DNA of 64,000 nt from Synechococcus sp. BIOS-U3-1 (GCF_014279975.1 NZ_CP047936.1:2646835-2710834); one strand, 5' to 3'; positions 45,515-55,285 are shown, counted from the first letter of the stretch. Made by a program: numbers and translations. Notes: generated by a model not told the origin, from the letters alone.

Positions 45515-45979
45515 ATGGCTATTCCCGTCTGGCAACGGTTCCTGGGTCTGCTGGTGTACGTGCTGCCTTGGAGCGATGCAATTCCTTTCGGAAGCCACCT
45601 AATGGGTCAGTTCCCCTGGATGCAATGGCTCACGCTGCCTGCACTTCCTCTCGTACTGCTCGAACGGGGCATTCCTTTCGGAAATCTGCTGGTGTTCTTC
45701 GTACTGTTCCTGGCAGTGGTGCGCAATCCGAACGTGCCGTACTTCCTGCGATTCAACACGCTCCAGGCCCTGCTCGTGGACATCATCGTGGTGCTGATCG
45801 GCTACGCCTTTGCCATCCTCTTGCAGCCCCTCAGCAGTGGCTTGATGCTGCGCACTCTTTCGAGCACGGTGGTGGTGGCAGCGCTGGCCGTGGTGGTCTT
45901 CGCTTTGATCGAGTGCATCCGTGGCAGAGAGCCTGATTTGCCTGGATTGAGCCAGGCTGTACGCATGCAGCTCTACTGA
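45515..45979 (+). CDS. Tic20 family protein (Ycf60-like)
   Basis: A 154-residue integral membrane protein with about four spans, matching the cyanobacterial relatives of the chloroplast import component Tic20. Typical parts are the N-terminal WQRFLGLLVYVLPWSDAIPFG and NVPYFLRFNTLQALL. Its role in cyanobacteria is not settled. It precedes rpsF on the same strand by 79 bases. Confidence 0.85.
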   Translation: MAIPVWQRFLGLLVYVLPWSDAIPFGSHLMGQFPWMQWLTLPALPLVLLERGIPFGNLLVFFVLFLAVVRNPNVPYFLRFNTLQALLVDIIVVLIGYAFAILLQPLSSGLMLRTLSSTVVVAALAVVVFALIECIRGREPDLPGLSQAVRMQLY

Positions 45980-46010
45980 GTCTGTCAACGCCAAGGAGAT
46001 AGGCTGTTGA

Positions 46011-46050
46011 ATCCGTCGCTCACGTAGTGAGCCTTCAGTCCCTGTCGGAT
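46011..46050 (+). promoter_or_regulatory. two-stem hairpin in the rpsF leader
   Basis: ATCCG (46011-46015) can pair with CGGAT (46046-46050), enclosing a perfect 6-base-pair hairpin GCTCAC-GTA-GTGAGC (46018-46032) and a 13-base unpaired 3' side. It ends 8 bases before the rpsF ATG. Ribosomal protein S6 (with S18) binds its own mRNA leader in several bacteria, so this may be an autoregulatory RNA. It is also small enough to be chance. Confidence 0.35.
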
Positions 46051-46058
46051 CTGTCTCC

Positions 46059-46427
46059 ATGACCCAGCAGCCTTATTACGAGACCATGTACATCCTTCGT
46101 CCGGATATTCCGGAAGAGGAGGTCGAGTCTCACCTCACCAAATACCGCGACATCCTTGTGGAAACCGGTGCTGATGTTCTGGACAACCAGATGCGCGGCA
46201 AGCGCCCCCTGGCTTATCCGATCGCGAAGCACAAAGAAGGGATCTACGTTCAGCTGAGTCACAACGGTGATGGTCAGCAAGTTGCTGTTCTTGAGAAAGC
46301 AATGCGCCTCAGCGAAGACGTCATCCGCTATCTCACCGTCAAGCAGGACGGTCCTCTCCCTGCTCCCCGCGTGGCTCCTGGCAGTGAGCCCGCAGCACAG
46401 CCTGAAACAGCCGAAGCTCCCGCCTGA
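46059..46427 (+). CDS. rpsF: 30S ribosomal protein S6
   Basis: Small-subunit protein of 122 residues that binds S15/S18 and 16S rRNA. The typical opening [18 protein letters not shown] and the [19 protein letters not shown] block are clear, with a Pro/Ala/Glu-rich C-terminal tail. In cyanobacteria rpsF often stands apart from rpsR, as here. Confidence 0.96.
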   Translation: MTQQPYYETMYILRPDIPEEEVESHLTKYRDILVETGADVLDNQMRGKRPLAYPIAKHKEGIYVQLSHNGDGQQVAVLEKAMRLSEDVIRYLTVKQDGPLPAPRVAPGSEPAAQPETAEAPA

Positions 46428-46472
46428 AACAAGGGCATTGTTCAACTGATGACCGGGCGATAGCGTTCGGTC

Positions 46473-46850
46473 ATGCAGGTTCAAGAACCCAACCATCAGG
46501 CGCCATTGCCTGTCTGGAACCCGTCGTCAGAAGGGATTCAGGCAAACGTGACGCTTGAAAACAATGCTCTGCGAGCGCGCATCGACGAACTCGAGCAGAC
46601 AGTTGAGAGCTATGAATCACTCCTGAGTGAGCTTCCAGAGCTGTTTGAGCGCAAGTTTCAGCAACGCCTTGAACCCCTTATGGAGCGTTATCGCCTCCTG
46701 GCGAGAGCCCAGCAAATGCTCGGTGAACCTGCTTTGCCCCTGATTGAGGAGCCTTCAGAACCGCTGACCGATATCCCCATTCCCTTCCTCGAACGCTGGC
46801 GGAACAGAAAGCAAAGCCATCAAGGGCGATCCGCTCGGAACGCCGCCTGA
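46473..46850 (+). CDS. coiled-coil conserved hypothetical protein
   Basis: A 125-residue soluble protein. A central coiled coil (ARIDELEQTVESYESLLSEL, then FERKFQQRLEPLMERYRLLA) is followed by a Pro/Glu-rich linker and a basic C-terminus (RWRNRKQSHQGRSARNAA). I do not recognise a named family. It follows rpsF by 45 bases on the same strand and converges on argG. Confidence 0.7.
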   Translation: MQVQEPNHQAPLPVWNPSSEGIQANVTLENNALRARIDELEQTVESYESLLSELPELFERKFQQRLEPLMERYRLLARAQQMLGEPALPLIEEPSEPLTDIPIPFLERWRNRKQSHQGRSARNAA

Positions 46851-46873
46851 TTCAATCAACGACTTCCTGACCG

Positions 46874-48079
46874 CTAACGACGTCGGGCTGCAGACCAGAG
46901 CCGGATCGGCAACCCCCAGATGTAGATGAACCCCTCTGCTGCGCGGTGATCAAATTGATCATCGCTGCCATAAGAGGCCAACTCTGGAACGTAGAGGCTG
47001 CTGTCGCTAGACCCGCGCCCCGTGACAATGGCATTGCCCTTGTGCAGACGAAGACGGACCGTGCCGTTCACGTGGGTCTGGGTGCGATCCATGAATCCAT
47101 CCAGAGCTTCCTTGAGAGGACCAAACCAGAGGCCCTGATACACCAGATCCGCCCACTGCATCTCCAGCTGACGTTTGGTGCGGAGCACATCGGCAGCCAA
47201 TGTGAGGCTCTCCAGTTCCTGATGGGCCTGAATCAACAGGAGCAAACCAGGGGTTTCGTAGATCTCACGGCTTTTGATGCCAACCACCCGGTTTTCGATC
47301 ATGTCGAGCCTGCCGATGCCGTGCATTCCAGCCAGACGGTTGGCTTCTCGGATCAGCTCGACCGGAGCCAGTCGCACGCCATCAATGCTGACAGGATTGC
47401 CCGCTTCGAAGCCAATTTCAATCTCCTGATGCTGAGACGGAGCCGCGTCCACGGAGACGCTCATGGCAAACACTTCCTCAGGAGGCGCAACCATCGGATC
47501 CTCAAGCGGACCCGCCTCGACGCTGCGGCCCAGCAGGTTGAGGTCGATTGAATAGGGAGACTTCTTGCTTACTGGAGCGGGGATCCCGCAACGCTCACCG
47601 TAGGCAATGGTCTGCTCACGGCTCATTCCCCATTCACGGGCAGGTGTGAGCACCTTCAGATCAGGAGCCAAGGCAGCGATCGCCACGTCAAAGCGCACCT
47701 GATCATTTCCCTTGCCGGTGCACCCATGAGCCACGGCATCGGCGCCAACCTCCCTCGCTACCTCCACAAGGCGTCTGGCAATCAGCGGACGCGCAAGCGC
47801 AGTAGACAGTGGATACCGGCCTTCATACAAAGCGTTGGCCCGGATCGCTGGAAAAGCGAACTCCTCGATGAAGGGTTGAATCAGGTCACCAACAAGAGAC
47901 TGACTTGCACCAGCGTCCAGAGCCTTAAGACGAATCGGCTCGAGCTCATCGCCCTGTCCGAGGTCTGCAGCGAAAGTGATCACCTCGTCGACTCCCCACT
48001 CCTGCTTGAGGTAGGGAATGCAGACACTGGTGTCCACACCTCCGGAATACGCGAGCACAACCTTCTTGGCGCGTCCCAT
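46874..48079 (-). CDS. argG: argininosuccinate synthase
   Basis: Joins citrulline and aspartate with ATP in arginine synthesis. The 401-residue protein opens [17 protein letters not shown] (the ATP pyrophosphatase loop), and [14 protein letters not shown] and [15 protein letters not shown] are family blocks. I take ATG 48079. An in-frame TTG just upstream at 48082 is less likely. Arginine also feeds cyanophycin in many cyanobacteria, but no cyanophycin genes are in this window. Confidence 0.97.
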   Translation of the reverse strand: MGRAKKVVLAYSGGVDTSVCIPYLKQEWGVDEVITFAADLGQGDELEPIRLKALDAGASQSLVGDLIQPFIEEFAFPAIRANALYEGRYPLSTALARPLIARRLVEVAREVGADAVAHGCTGKGNDQVRFDVAIAALAPDLKVLTPAREWGMSREQTIAYGERCGIPAPVSKKSPYSIDLNLLGRSVEAGPLEDPMVAPPEEVFAMSVSVDAAPSQHQEIEIGFEAGNPVSIDGVRLAPVELIREANRLAGMHGIGRLDMIENRVVGIKSREIYETPGLLLLIQAHQELESLTLAADVLRTKRQLEMQWADLVYQGLWFGPLKEALDGFMDRTQTHVNGTVRLRLHKGNAIVTGRGSSDSSLYVPELASYGSDDQFDHRAAEGFIYIWGLPIRLWSAARRR

Positions 48080-48106
48080 CAAGCGGACTCCTGATCTGTA
48101 TCGGAA

Positions 48107-48304
48107 CTATTCCGATTCTCCACTCCCACGGGACGACCACAGCAACCATCCGGCCATTAGCCCTGAAGGCACAAACAACAGAGCCAATACAGGAATGAAA
48201 CTGGGCTGCAAAGGTTGTGGATGCTGATGTCCCCAGAACCGCACAAGCGCACTGATCAGTAGAGAGATTCCCCAGACGGAAGCGAGAATCGCCACTTTTT
48301 TCAA
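48107..48304 (-). CDS. small two-span membrane protein
   Basis: A 65-residue protein with two hydrophobic stretches (VAILASVWGISLLISALV and PVLALLFVPSGLMAGWLLW) and a polar end. The start is TTG 48304 or GTG 48295. It lies 27 bases before argG on the same strand. I do not recognise a named family. The pattern of two spans and a WGHQHP loop looks like a genuine short membrane protein. Confidence 0.55.
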   Translation of the reverse strand: MKKVAILASVWGISLLISALVRFWGHQHPQPLQPSFIPVLALLFVPSGLMAGWLLWSSRGSGESE

Positions 48305-48338
48305 GAACTAGAAATGCGCGGTCTTCTATGATGGAGGA

Positions 48339-48623
48339 TTGGCTCTGAAGATCTTGTCCTCAGCTCTCACCGACTTGAGCGCCCTCGACAACGTCAACCC
48401 GGCCCTGACCCGCTACGGACGCAAGGAGCCTGCACCGGTGCTCCCGCTACGCGAGGAGCCCGATCTGCTGAGCTGGCTTGAAACCAGCGGTCGCTTGGTG
48501 GAGGACGAGGAGTCCAGTTCACCCGAGGTGAGCACGGTGGAAGAGGAGGAACTCTCCGCGCTGATGGGCGAAAAAGAGGATTACAAAGCTGACGAAGAGA
48601 ACGAGGAAAACTGGGAAGACTGA
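48339..48623 (+). CDS. DUF3134 family small acidic protein
   Basis: A 94-residue acidic protein. The core TRYGRKEPAPVLPLREEPDL followed by LLSWLETSGRL matches DUF3134, a cyanobacterial family of unknown function. The C-terminal half is mostly Glu/Asp. The start is uncertain: a GGAGG lies at 48333-48337, only a base before the TTG at 48339, and other TTGs follow (48354, 48375). A tiny frame MMEDWL at 48328 overlaps the region and could be a leader or chance. Confidence 0.8.
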   Translation: MALKILSSALTDLSALDNVNPALTRYGRKEPAPVLPLREEPDLLSWLETSGRLVEDEESSSPEVSTVEEEELSALMGEKEDYKADEENEENWED

Positions 48624-48628
48624 CTTAG

Positions 48629-49726
48629 GTGTCGTCTTCTGTGGAGCGATCCACCCGTCGCGATGGACGTGGTCCCGCTGCTGTGTTGATCACGGTGGTG
48701 GTAGCGGCGACCTTCGCATCAGACCGCTGGATCCCCAACAGCCTGCTGAGCCTGCCACTGCTCACGGCCACTCTGATCTCTGCCCTCGTGACCTGGTGGG
48801 GAACACCGCGACTGCGATCACTCAAGATGGGTCAAGTGATCCGAACCGAGGGTCCGGAAGCTCATCAAAGTAAATCCGGCACACCGACGATGGGTGGCCT
48901 TCTAGTCGTCCCCGTCGGAGTGATTGCGGGATGCCTGATCAGCTGGGGAGGACGCAGCGCTGCTCAGTTGTTGTCTGTTGGTCTGGTCACGCTGGCCTAC
49001 ATGGTGATCGGTGGCATCGATGACTGGAGCAGCCTGACCAAACGCACCAACACAGGCCTGAAACCCAGAGGCAAAATTCTGCTGCAGAGTGCTGCAGCCA
49101 TGCTGTTTCTGAGTTGGTCAGCCTGGCAGGGATGGATCCCTGACGCGGTGAACATGCCCCTCGGGATGGTGATTCCTTTTGGCTGGCTGATCTGGCCACT
49201 GGGTTTGTTCGTTTTCCTTGCGGAAAGCAACGCCACCAACCTCACCGATGGACTCGACGGACTCGCCTCGGGCTGTGGAGCCCTGGTGTTCACAGGTCTG
49301 GGATTGCAGTTGATGCTGCGCGGCAACGAGGGTGACCCTGCGATGGCAGGGTTCTGCATGGCGATGGCCGGTTGCTGGCTCGGCTTTCTCATTCACAACC
49401 GCAACCCGGCAAGGGTGTTTATGGGAGATACGGGGTCCCTGGCGATGGGTGCGTCACTCAGTGCAGTGGCGTTGCTATCCAACAGCCTCTGGCCGCTGCT
49501 GGTGATGGGTGGCGTCTTCCTGGCTGAATCGCTGTCAGTGATCATCCAGGTGTGGGTGTTCAAAGCGACCAAGGGGCCTGACGGAGTAGGGCGCCGGGTG
49601 TTGCGCATGGCACCGCTCCATCACCATTTCGAACTGGGTGGGACAACCGAGCAGATCGTGGTGCCGATGTTTTGGCTTGCAACAGCAGGTCTGGTCATTC
49701 TTGGTATCGTTCTCCGCCCCACCTGA
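48629..49726 (+). CDS. mraY: phospho-N-acetylmuramoyl-pentapeptide transferase
   Basis: MraY, the membrane enzyme that loads undecaprenyl phosphate with UDP-MurNAc-pentapeptide to form lipid I. The 365-residue protein has about ten spans. Key blocks are [11 protein letters not shown], the acidic [12 protein letters not shown] and [12 protein letters not shown], and the C-terminal [10 protein letters not shown]. The start is GTG 48629, 5 bases after the DUF3134 stop. Confidence 0.96.
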   Translation: MSSSVERSTRRDGRGPAAVLITVVVAATFASDRWIPNSLLSLPLLTATLISALVTWWGTPRLRSLKMGQVIRTEGPEAHQSKSGTPTMGGLLVVPVGVIAGCLISWGGRSAAQLLSVGLVTLAYMVIGGIDDWSSLTKRTNTGLKPRGKILLQSAAAMLFLSWSAWQGWIPDAVNMPLGMVIPFGWLIWPLGLFVFLAESNATNLTDGLDGLASGCGALVFTGLGLQLMLRGNEGDPAMAGFCMAMAGCWLGFLIHNRNPARVFMGDTGSLAMGASLSAVALLSNSLWPLLVMGGVFLAESLSVIIQVWVFKATKGPDGVGRRVLRMAPLHHHFELGGTTEQIVVPMFWLATAGLVILGIVLRPT

Positions 49727-49737
49727 GCCGGCTAACA

Positions 49738-49986
49738 ATGAGTTATTTCACCTGGAAAGAAGCAGGTCTCACTGCCGACTGCGCCAGCCTTGAGGCAATG
49801 GCCTCCCGATTCGAGGAGGCCGCAAGCCTGATGCGCCGCATGGCCGACAGAGGCTTCGTGCTTGAACAACGCAATGGCGCACAACACATCACCCACACGG
49901 ATGCCGACATCTTCCAGTCGTGGGGATTTGTGAACGAGGAGCCAGCAGAGCGCCAACTGACCCTGATGCACGACCTCGAACCCTGA
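49738..49986 (+). CDS. small conserved-looking hypothetical protein
   Basis: An 82-residue soluble protein, beginning MSYFTWKEAGLTADCASLEA and containing FEEAASLMRRMADRGFVLEQ and a C-terminal QSWGFVNEEPAERQLTL. I do not recognise a named domain, but the composition and the neat start 11 bases after the mraY stop suggest a real gene. The open frame extends upstream inside mraY and is not used. Confidence 0.65.
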   Translation: MSYFTWKEAGLTADCASLEAMASRFEEAASLMRRMADRGFVLEQRNGAQHITHTDADIFQSWGFVNEEPAERQLTLMHDLEP

Positions 49987-49997
49987 ACTGATTGCAC

Positions 49998-50177
49998 TCA
50001 GACCCTGGTGCGCAAAGCTCCAACCAACCAAACAATGACAAACGCCAGCAGCGATGCGCCCAGATAGATCAGGGCCCATTTCTGGACTGTGGCGATCTCC
50101 CAGCCAAAAATCAGCCCATCAGCGGCATCTCCCGCCGTCGTGAATGCGACGGGAGCGAAGCTCAGGGGTAAGAGCAT
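49998..50177 (-). CDS. small single-span membrane protein
   Basis: A 59-residue frame from ATG 50177: an N-terminal MLLPLSFAPVAFTT stretch, a charged middle (GWEIATVQKW) and a C-terminal span (LIYLGASLLAFVIVWLVGAL) ending in ALRTRV. It lies between two convergent/divergent neighbours and is probably a genuine short membrane protein, but the family is unknown to me. The frame continues upstream to 50471 inside purT, which I treat as a shadow. Confidence 0.55.
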   Translation of the reverse strand: MLLPLSFAPVAFTTAGDAADGLIFGWEIATVQKWALIYLGASLLAFVIVWLVGALRTRV

Positions 50178-50221
50178 CAGGCGTGGAGCGAGGATCAATC
50201 CATGCTGCCCTGAAAAAGGCC

Positions 50222-51391
50222 ATGACGACGTTTCCCGCCACTGTGATGCTGTTGGGCAGTGGTGAACTGGGTAAAGAGGTGGCCATTGCCGCCCAGCGCC
50301 TGGGCTGCAGGGTGATCGCCTGCGATCGCTATGCCGGTGCACCAGCCATGCAGGTGGCAGATCTCGCGGAGGTCCTACCGATGACCGAGCCTGAGGCACT
50401 GCTGGAGGTGGTGCGCCGCCATAGGCCAAGCGTGGTGATTCCAGAAATAGAAGCTCTCGCCGTGAACGCACTGGCCGAACTGGAAGCAGAAGGCATCACC
50501 GTGATTCCCACAGCCCGCGCCACTGCCGTGACGATGAACCGTGATCGCATCCGCGACCTGGCAGCAACTGAGCTTGGGCTGCGCACTGCTCGTTTCGCCT
50601 ACGCCACCAGTGCCGAAGCACTGCACAACGCTGCGGCACCGTTGGGGTTCCCGGTGGTTGTAAAGCCTGTGATGAGCTCCTCCGGGAAGGGACAGAGCGT
50701 TGTGAACAGCGCTGAGGAACTTGATCAGGCCTGGGAGGCGGCAATCACCAACGCGCGTGGCACCTCCAGCCAGGTGATCGTGGAAGAGTTCCTGCACTTT
50801 GATCAGGAAATCACACTGCTCACAATCCGCCAACGCGGCGGATCCACTCTGTTCTGTCCACCGATCGGACATCAACAGGCCAACGGTGACTATCAATGCA
50901 GCTGGCAGCCTGCCCAATTGAGCGAAGAGCAGTTGCAACGAGCCCAGACCATGGCCCGCACAGTGACAGACAACCTGGGAGGAACTGGTCTGTTCGGAGT
51001 GGAGTTCTTTCTCTGCGGCGAGGAGGTGATTTTTTCAGAGCTGTCGCCTCGTCCCCATGACACAGGTCTCGTCACTCTGATCAGCCAGAACCTCAGTGAA
51101 TTCGAACTGCATCTGAGAGCTGTGCTTGGTTTACCGATTCCCACGATCCGCTGTGCCGCTGCGGCTGCCAGCAGAGTGATCCTCGCGGATCGCCATGGCA
51201 GCCAGGTGAGCTTCAGCGGACTGGAATCAGCCCTGAGCGAACCTGACACGAAAGTGTTGTTGTTTGGGAAAGCGGAGGCCCGGCCCGGTCGGCGCATGGG
51301 TGTGGCTCTGGCATGCGGCAACCAAGCGACTGATGCTCAAGCCAAGGCCGACCGCAGCGCTGCTGCTGTGACGCTTCAGATCGAGGCCTAA
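50222..51391 (+). CDS. purT: formate-dependent GAR transformylase (PurT)
   Basis: ATP-grasp enzyme making formylglycinamide ribonucleotide from GAR with formate and ATP. The 389-residue protein has the N-terminal LLGSGELGKEVAIAAQRLG, the ATP-grasp block VVVKPVMSSSGKGQS and the metal site FSELSPRPHDTG. I chose ATG 50222. The earlier start at 50144 adds an Arg/Ser-rich leader. PurU at 38521 could provide the formate. It overlaps the 3' end of the convergent sucrose-phosphate synthase by 4 bases. Confidence 0.95.
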   Translation: MTTFPATVMLLGSGELGKEVAIAAQRLGCRVIACDRYAGAPAMQVADLAEVLPMTEPEALLEVVRRHRPSVVIPEIEALAVNALAELEAEGITVIPTARATAVTMNRDRIRDLAATELGLRTARFAYATSAEALHNAAAPLGFPVVVKPVMSSSGKGQSVVNSAEELDQAWEAAITNARGTSSQVIVEEFLHFDQEITLLTIRQRGGSTLFCPPIGHQQANGDYQCSWQPAQLSEEQLQRAQTMARTVTDNLGGTGLFGVEFFLCGEEVIFSELSPRPHDTGLVTLISQNLSEFELHLRAVLGLPIPTIRCAAAAASRVILADRHGSQVSFSGLESALSEPDTKVLLFGKAEARPGRRMGVALACGNQATDAQAKADRSAAAVTLQIEA

Positions 51392-53544
51392 TCCAGTCGG
51401 GACCGTGCGTTGAGAAAGCGGTAGTGCTGGAGACCCTCCAGCACGCCCATCAAGCGTGACCGATTAGCGAAATAAACCCGCTGCTGATGGCGGCAGCCAT
51501 CAAGACAGGGGTCATGATCGGCAGTCACCACAGCCGCTGGCAGACCTTGGACCAGCTCCGCATCCCCCTGCTGACTGGCCACCACAAGAATGTGCTCCAG
51601 AGGCAAACCCCAACGCAACGAAAGGAAGCGAATCGCCTCGCTGCGTGAGGCCCGCATGGGAAGCACGTCAAGGAACCAGTGACAGCGCAATTGGGGCCTT
51701 GCAGGCAGGCCGCTCTGACGCAAACGCTGGCGAATCAACGGCAACACGGAAGGGCCCGGTTGCTCCAGCAGGTAGCTGACCTTGAACTGACCCTGGTGCT
51801 CAGGTTTCTGCAGTTTGATGTGATCGCCAAGATCGGAAAGGGTCTGCTCCACACACTCGCGTTGCCAGTCAACGCTGATTTGAGACTGCCAGAAACGATC
51901 CGCCTGCTCCTCATCCCCATAGTGAATCTGAGTGCCCGCCTGTGTGATCCAGACCTGCGGGTCAGGCAGATGAAGCTCAGCAAAACGCTGCCGGGCCACA
52001 CCGAGAGGCCGACCAGTAATGATGCCGAAGCTTGTCTGGGCCGCTTGGGCAGATGGTGCCATCAGTTGTTGCCGCAGACTCTGCAAATCCTTGAGATCGG
52101 GCTGATCAAGACTGCTGTCGAGATCCAGCAGCAGCAGACGAGAGCCGAAAGGACTCAGCGCCGATGGTGTCGCCAACAGCTGCGACGACACAGTCACTGT
52201 GCTCGAGCGCTTGAGACGGTCTTGCATCAGTGCCAGGTAACCGCACACATGTGCATCCCAGCTGTAGTGACGGCTGACAGCCTCCACGCCGTTGTCACTC
52301 CAGCGCCGCCAACGATCGCGATCAGCACCGGCACGCTCCATTCCATCCTGGAGCGATTCCCGGTCAGTCACGTCAACGACAAGCCCGTTATCGCAACGAC
52401 TCAGTATTTCTCTCGGACCACCGTCATCCGTGGCAACCATCGGCAAACCCGACGCCGCAGCCTCCAGAAGCGTGAGACCGAAAGGCTCTGTGAGAGCTGG
52501 ATTCACGAACAAACCGCGTTGAGCCGCGGCCCAGCGATAGATGGCCGGAACCTGATCACGACGATGGTGCTTGGGATAGGCAACGGAGCCGTAGAGGTCA
52601 TAACGGTCCACCAGATCAAAGATCTGTTGAAAAACCTCCCGCTGCTGACGATCCATCTGGCGGGAATCATCACGATTGCCAAGCACGAGCACCAAGTTGT
52701 GGCGCTGCCGCAGGACCGCAGATCGACCGAAAGCTTCAACGAGGGCAGGAATGTTTTTGCGCCGATCCGCACGGCAGATAGCCAGCAGAGGTGGACGTTC
52801 AGGCTCCCTCAGAAAAGAACTCAGTAGCTCTGAGACCTCAGTGAATTCTTCCGCGTTGCCGTGAGGATGGAAACGCCGGCTGTCGACACCCGGTGGTACA
52901 ACCGCCGCATGGTCAGGGTTGAAGCATCCATAACGGGCGTATTGCTCATCACGCTCCTGTCGCGTGCTGGTGATGACCAGATCGGCATGGGCAAGAGCCA
53001 GCTCTTCGGCATCGATGCGCCGACTGATCGAATAACTCTGCTCGATCTGTTCATGCTCTCCACCGGCCGCAAGCAAACGGCGCAATTTCTCACGTCCTAG
53101 GGAATGGCCTGTGTAAGCAAGGGGAATTCCTAGACGTCGACTGACCAGAGCCCCTACATATCCGGCATCGGCGTAATGGGCATGAATCCAGTCGGGTCGA
53201 TTGTCACTGACTCGGAGATGACGAACCAGCTGATCGGCCAATTCATCCAGATGCGGCCAGAGCTGTTCCTTACGCAAATAACGGCGAGGTCCAAAACTGA
53301 ATCGACGGATCGATGCACCAGGTGCAATCGGCTCGAGAGGTTTGGAATAGTCGAGGGACACACGCCGATCGTGAATCAGCCGCGTGACGACCTCGACCTG
53401 AGACACCTCGGCGCGATTGGCCAGGCTACGGGCCAATTCCAAGACGTAGAGGGTCTGACCTCCGGTGTCTGCATCACGGCCAAGCTCCAAATCCTGCGAG
53501 CGAAATAAGCCGTGGAGATGAAGATGCAGCAGCTTCAGTCCCAC
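51388..53544 (-). CDS. sps: sucrose-phosphate synthase with degenerate C-terminal phosphatase domain
   Basis: A two-domain protein of 718 residues making sucrose-6-phosphate from UDP-glucose and fructose-6-phosphate. Residues 1-440 form the GT4 transferase (HLHGLFRSQDLELGRDADTG; PALTEPFGLTLLEAAASGLP with the donor Glu). The rest is a sucrose-phosphatase-like HAD domain whose first motif is DLDSS where DLDxT is usual and whose last reads ASQQGDAEL where GDSGNDAEL is usual, so it is probably inactive. Sucrose is a compatible solute here beside glucosylglycerate. Confidence 0.9.
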   Translation of the reverse strand: MGLKLLHLHLHGLFRSQDLELGRDADTGGQTLYVLELARSLANRAEVSQVEVVTRLIHDRRVSLDYSKPLEPIAPGASIRRFSFGPRRYLRKEQLWPHLDELADQLVRHLRVSDNRPDWIHAHYADAGYVGALVSRRLGIPLAYTGHSLGREKLRRLLAAGGEHEQIEQSYSISRRIDAEELALAHADLVITSTRQERDEQYARYGCFNPDHAAVVPPGVDSRRFHPHGNAEEFTEVSELLSSFLREPERPPLLAICRADRRKNIPALVEAFGRSAVLRQRHNLVLVLGNRDDSRQMDRQQREVFQQIFDLVDRYDLYGSVAYPKHHRRDQVPAIYRWAAAQRGLFVNPALTEPFGLTLLEAAASGLPMVATDDGGPREILSRCDNGLVVDVTDRESLQDGMERAGADRDRWRRWSDNGVEAVSRHYSWDAHVCGYLALMQDRLKRSSTVTVSSQLLATPSALSPFGSRLLLLDLDSSLDQPDLKDLQSLRQQLMAPSAQAAQTSFGIITGRPLGVARQRFAELHLPDPQVWITQAGTQIHYGDEEQADRFWQSQISVDWQRECVEQTLSDLGDHIKLQKPEHQGQFKVSYLLEQPGPSVLPLIRQRLRQSGLPARPQLRCHWFLDVLPMRASRSEAIRFLSLRWGLPLEHILVVASQQGDAELVQGLPAAVVTADHDPCLDGCRHQQRVYFANRSRLMGVLEGLQHYRFLNARSRLD

Positions 53545-53782
53545 AGGACCTCCAACACGTTCAGGAACAGGTCCTGGTGTCCGATCAAGGATTAGGTGAT
53601 AAAGAACTTCGAAAAGATGAAAACAATCTGATAACTGAAAGGGAGTAAGGCAAAAGCATGCCGAGATCGCTTGCTTTCAAGACGGTTTAAGGCCGTCCAG
53701 CACTATCGCTTGCAATTGTTTTGAGTGTAGAAATGCAGACAAATAAGGCTTGTTTACAACAGCGACATGGCGTAAAGAATTT
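53545..53782 (-). promoter_or_regulatory. upstream region of sucrose-phosphate synthase
   Basis: A 238-base AT-rich spacer between the divergently unrelated starts and stops here; no gene seen. An inverted repeat CAGGACCT ... AGGTCCTG lies at about 53544-53575, right before the sucrose-phosphate synthase start, with a 17-base loop. It could be a leader hairpin or an operator. Nothing else was recognised. Confidence 0.3.
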
Positions 53783-55285
53783 TCATAATTGACCGGTCAC
53801 ATCCAGTAAAGGCACGCGTTGATGGCCCCAACCACCGCCCCTGAAGCTCAGCGAATCGTTGATTCCCAACTGGTCATTGATCCAGGCAAGGATCAGGGGG
53901 CCCAAAACCGGGGGTTCTTCAGCACCCACCGGAGCCCAAAGATTGAAGTGATCTCCACCTGAGGCCAGCACAAGGCGGTGACCATTGGCCAGAGGCTGAC
54001 CATTGCGCAGCGGAACAACCGCTTCAGGATCCGATGGAACAACCCAATCGTGGGTCCCGCTCACCAACAGCACCTTCGCATGCATCGACGGGCCACTGGC
54101 TTCGTCAAACAGCAGTCGTAGAGGCGGACTCACCACAACCGCAGTCCGTACTCTCATGTCGGCCAATGATCCCTGATCGGCACCTTTGAGCCAGCTGCAC
54201 TGCAAAACCCAGCTGAGGTTGCGGTCTGGATCACGAGCATCCTGACAACGGGAACTCAGCTTCCGGCTCGTGGTCTGAAGACCACCCAACTGGAGAGCCG
54301 CAGTGGCACCCCAGGAATGACCCACAACCGCCACTGAATCGGTTTGAACAGCGGCACCAGAGAGCAGGCTGCCAGTCTCGACCGCATCAATCACGGCAGT
54401 GACATCCATTGGACGCAAGCGCAGTTCCTCGGATGCCGGCGGTGGCTGTTGGCCTTTCAGCAGTGACTCCTGCTGCTTGGAATCACTACCTGGGTGACGT
54501 GGAAGCAATACGGAATAACCATGAGCAGCAAGCAGATAGGCCCAGCCTTCGAAACTGGAGGGCGCATCCCAGAGCCCATGGGAAATCACCACCAATCGAC
54601 CATTTGACATTCCAGTCGGGGAGATCACCGTGACCTGCAAAGGCTGCGGACGATGGTTCACTGCAACGGAGCGTTGTCGACGGCTCCAGCCAGATGCCGC
54701 AGCCGCGACGATCGTTGAGGAAACAGGCGTGGCCGCGGTGCCCTTCTGCATCAGCGCCCTTGCATCGTCCTGATTGCTTCTGAGTCTCTTGGCGTAAAAA
54801 GCAAGCTCCTGGAGATTGATCGAGAGCTCATCTCCAGGAACATGTCGCAGGAATCCCAGTAGATGGGGCTCATCATCCCGATAAGCCGCGGCCAAAGCTT
54901 CCGACACCATTCGCCCGCTGGTATCAGCCGGAAGACCCTTGACCTCAACCAATTTGGAAGCAGCGAGAAGCAGCTGCTCAAACAGAGGGTGTCCAAGGGA
55001 TTGGCGAATAATGCTGCTGGTTGCTTCAGGGAGAGGGGCCGTGAGCAGAGATTCGATCAGCTTCTGTACTGATCCATCGCCTGCCAAATCCAGCTCCTGA
55101 AGATCTCGATTGGACTCGATCAACTCCCGCGCATTGGAGGCCTGACTCAAATCCAGGCTGATGCTCTCATCCAGCAAAGGCAAGGTGAAAGTGAGGCGCT
55201 CGACAGCTGCGACCGGTTGAGCGACCAACAGCGAAGCCAGGGCTGCAACCAAGCCACTGAAGCGGAAACAGGGGGAGGAGCTCAT
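53783..55285 (-). CDS. secreted alpha/beta hydrolase with N-terminal DUF1400-like region
   Basis: A 500-residue exported protein. A signal peptide (about residues 1-27, ending VAQPVAA) precedes a DUF1400-like helical part, then a PAF-acetylhydrolase-like alpha/beta hydrolase core with VVISHGLWDAPSSFEGWAY and the nucleophile elbow GHSWGAT. SGTHDW and GGDHFNLW near the C-terminus could hold the Asp and His. The substrate is unknown. The start overlaps the uvrA stop by 4 bases, so it is the last gene of a recN-uvrA transcript. Confidence 0.85.
   Translation of the reverse strand: MSSSPCFRFSGLVAALASLLVAQPVAAVERLTFTLPLLDESISLDLSQASNARELIESNRDLQELDLAGDGSVQKLIESLLTAPLPEATSSIIRQSLGHPLFEQLLLAASKLVEVKGLPADTSGRMVSEALAAAYRDDEPHLLGFLRHVPGDELSINLQELAFYAKRLRSNQDDARALMQKGTAATPVSSTIVAAAASGWSRRQRSVAVNHRPQPLQVTVISPTGMSNGRLVVISHGLWDAPSSFEGWAYLLAAHGYSVLLPRHPGSDSKQQESLLKGQQPPPASEELRLRPMDVTAVIDAVETGSLLSGAAVQTDSVAVVGHSWGATAALQLGGLQTTSRKLSSRCQDARDPDRNLSWVLQCSWLKGADQGSLADMRVRTAVVVSPPLRLLFDEASGPSMHAKVLLVSGTHDWVVPSDPEAVVPLRNGQPLANGHRLVLASGGDHFNLWAPVGAEEPPVLGPLILAWINDQLGINDSLSFRGGGWGHQRVPLLDVTGQL

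Noticed and set aside
51679..52827. 382-residue open frame antisense to the sucrose-phosphate synthase gene
   Set aside because: Shadow of the sense codon pattern; no domain or ribosome binding site, low complexity.
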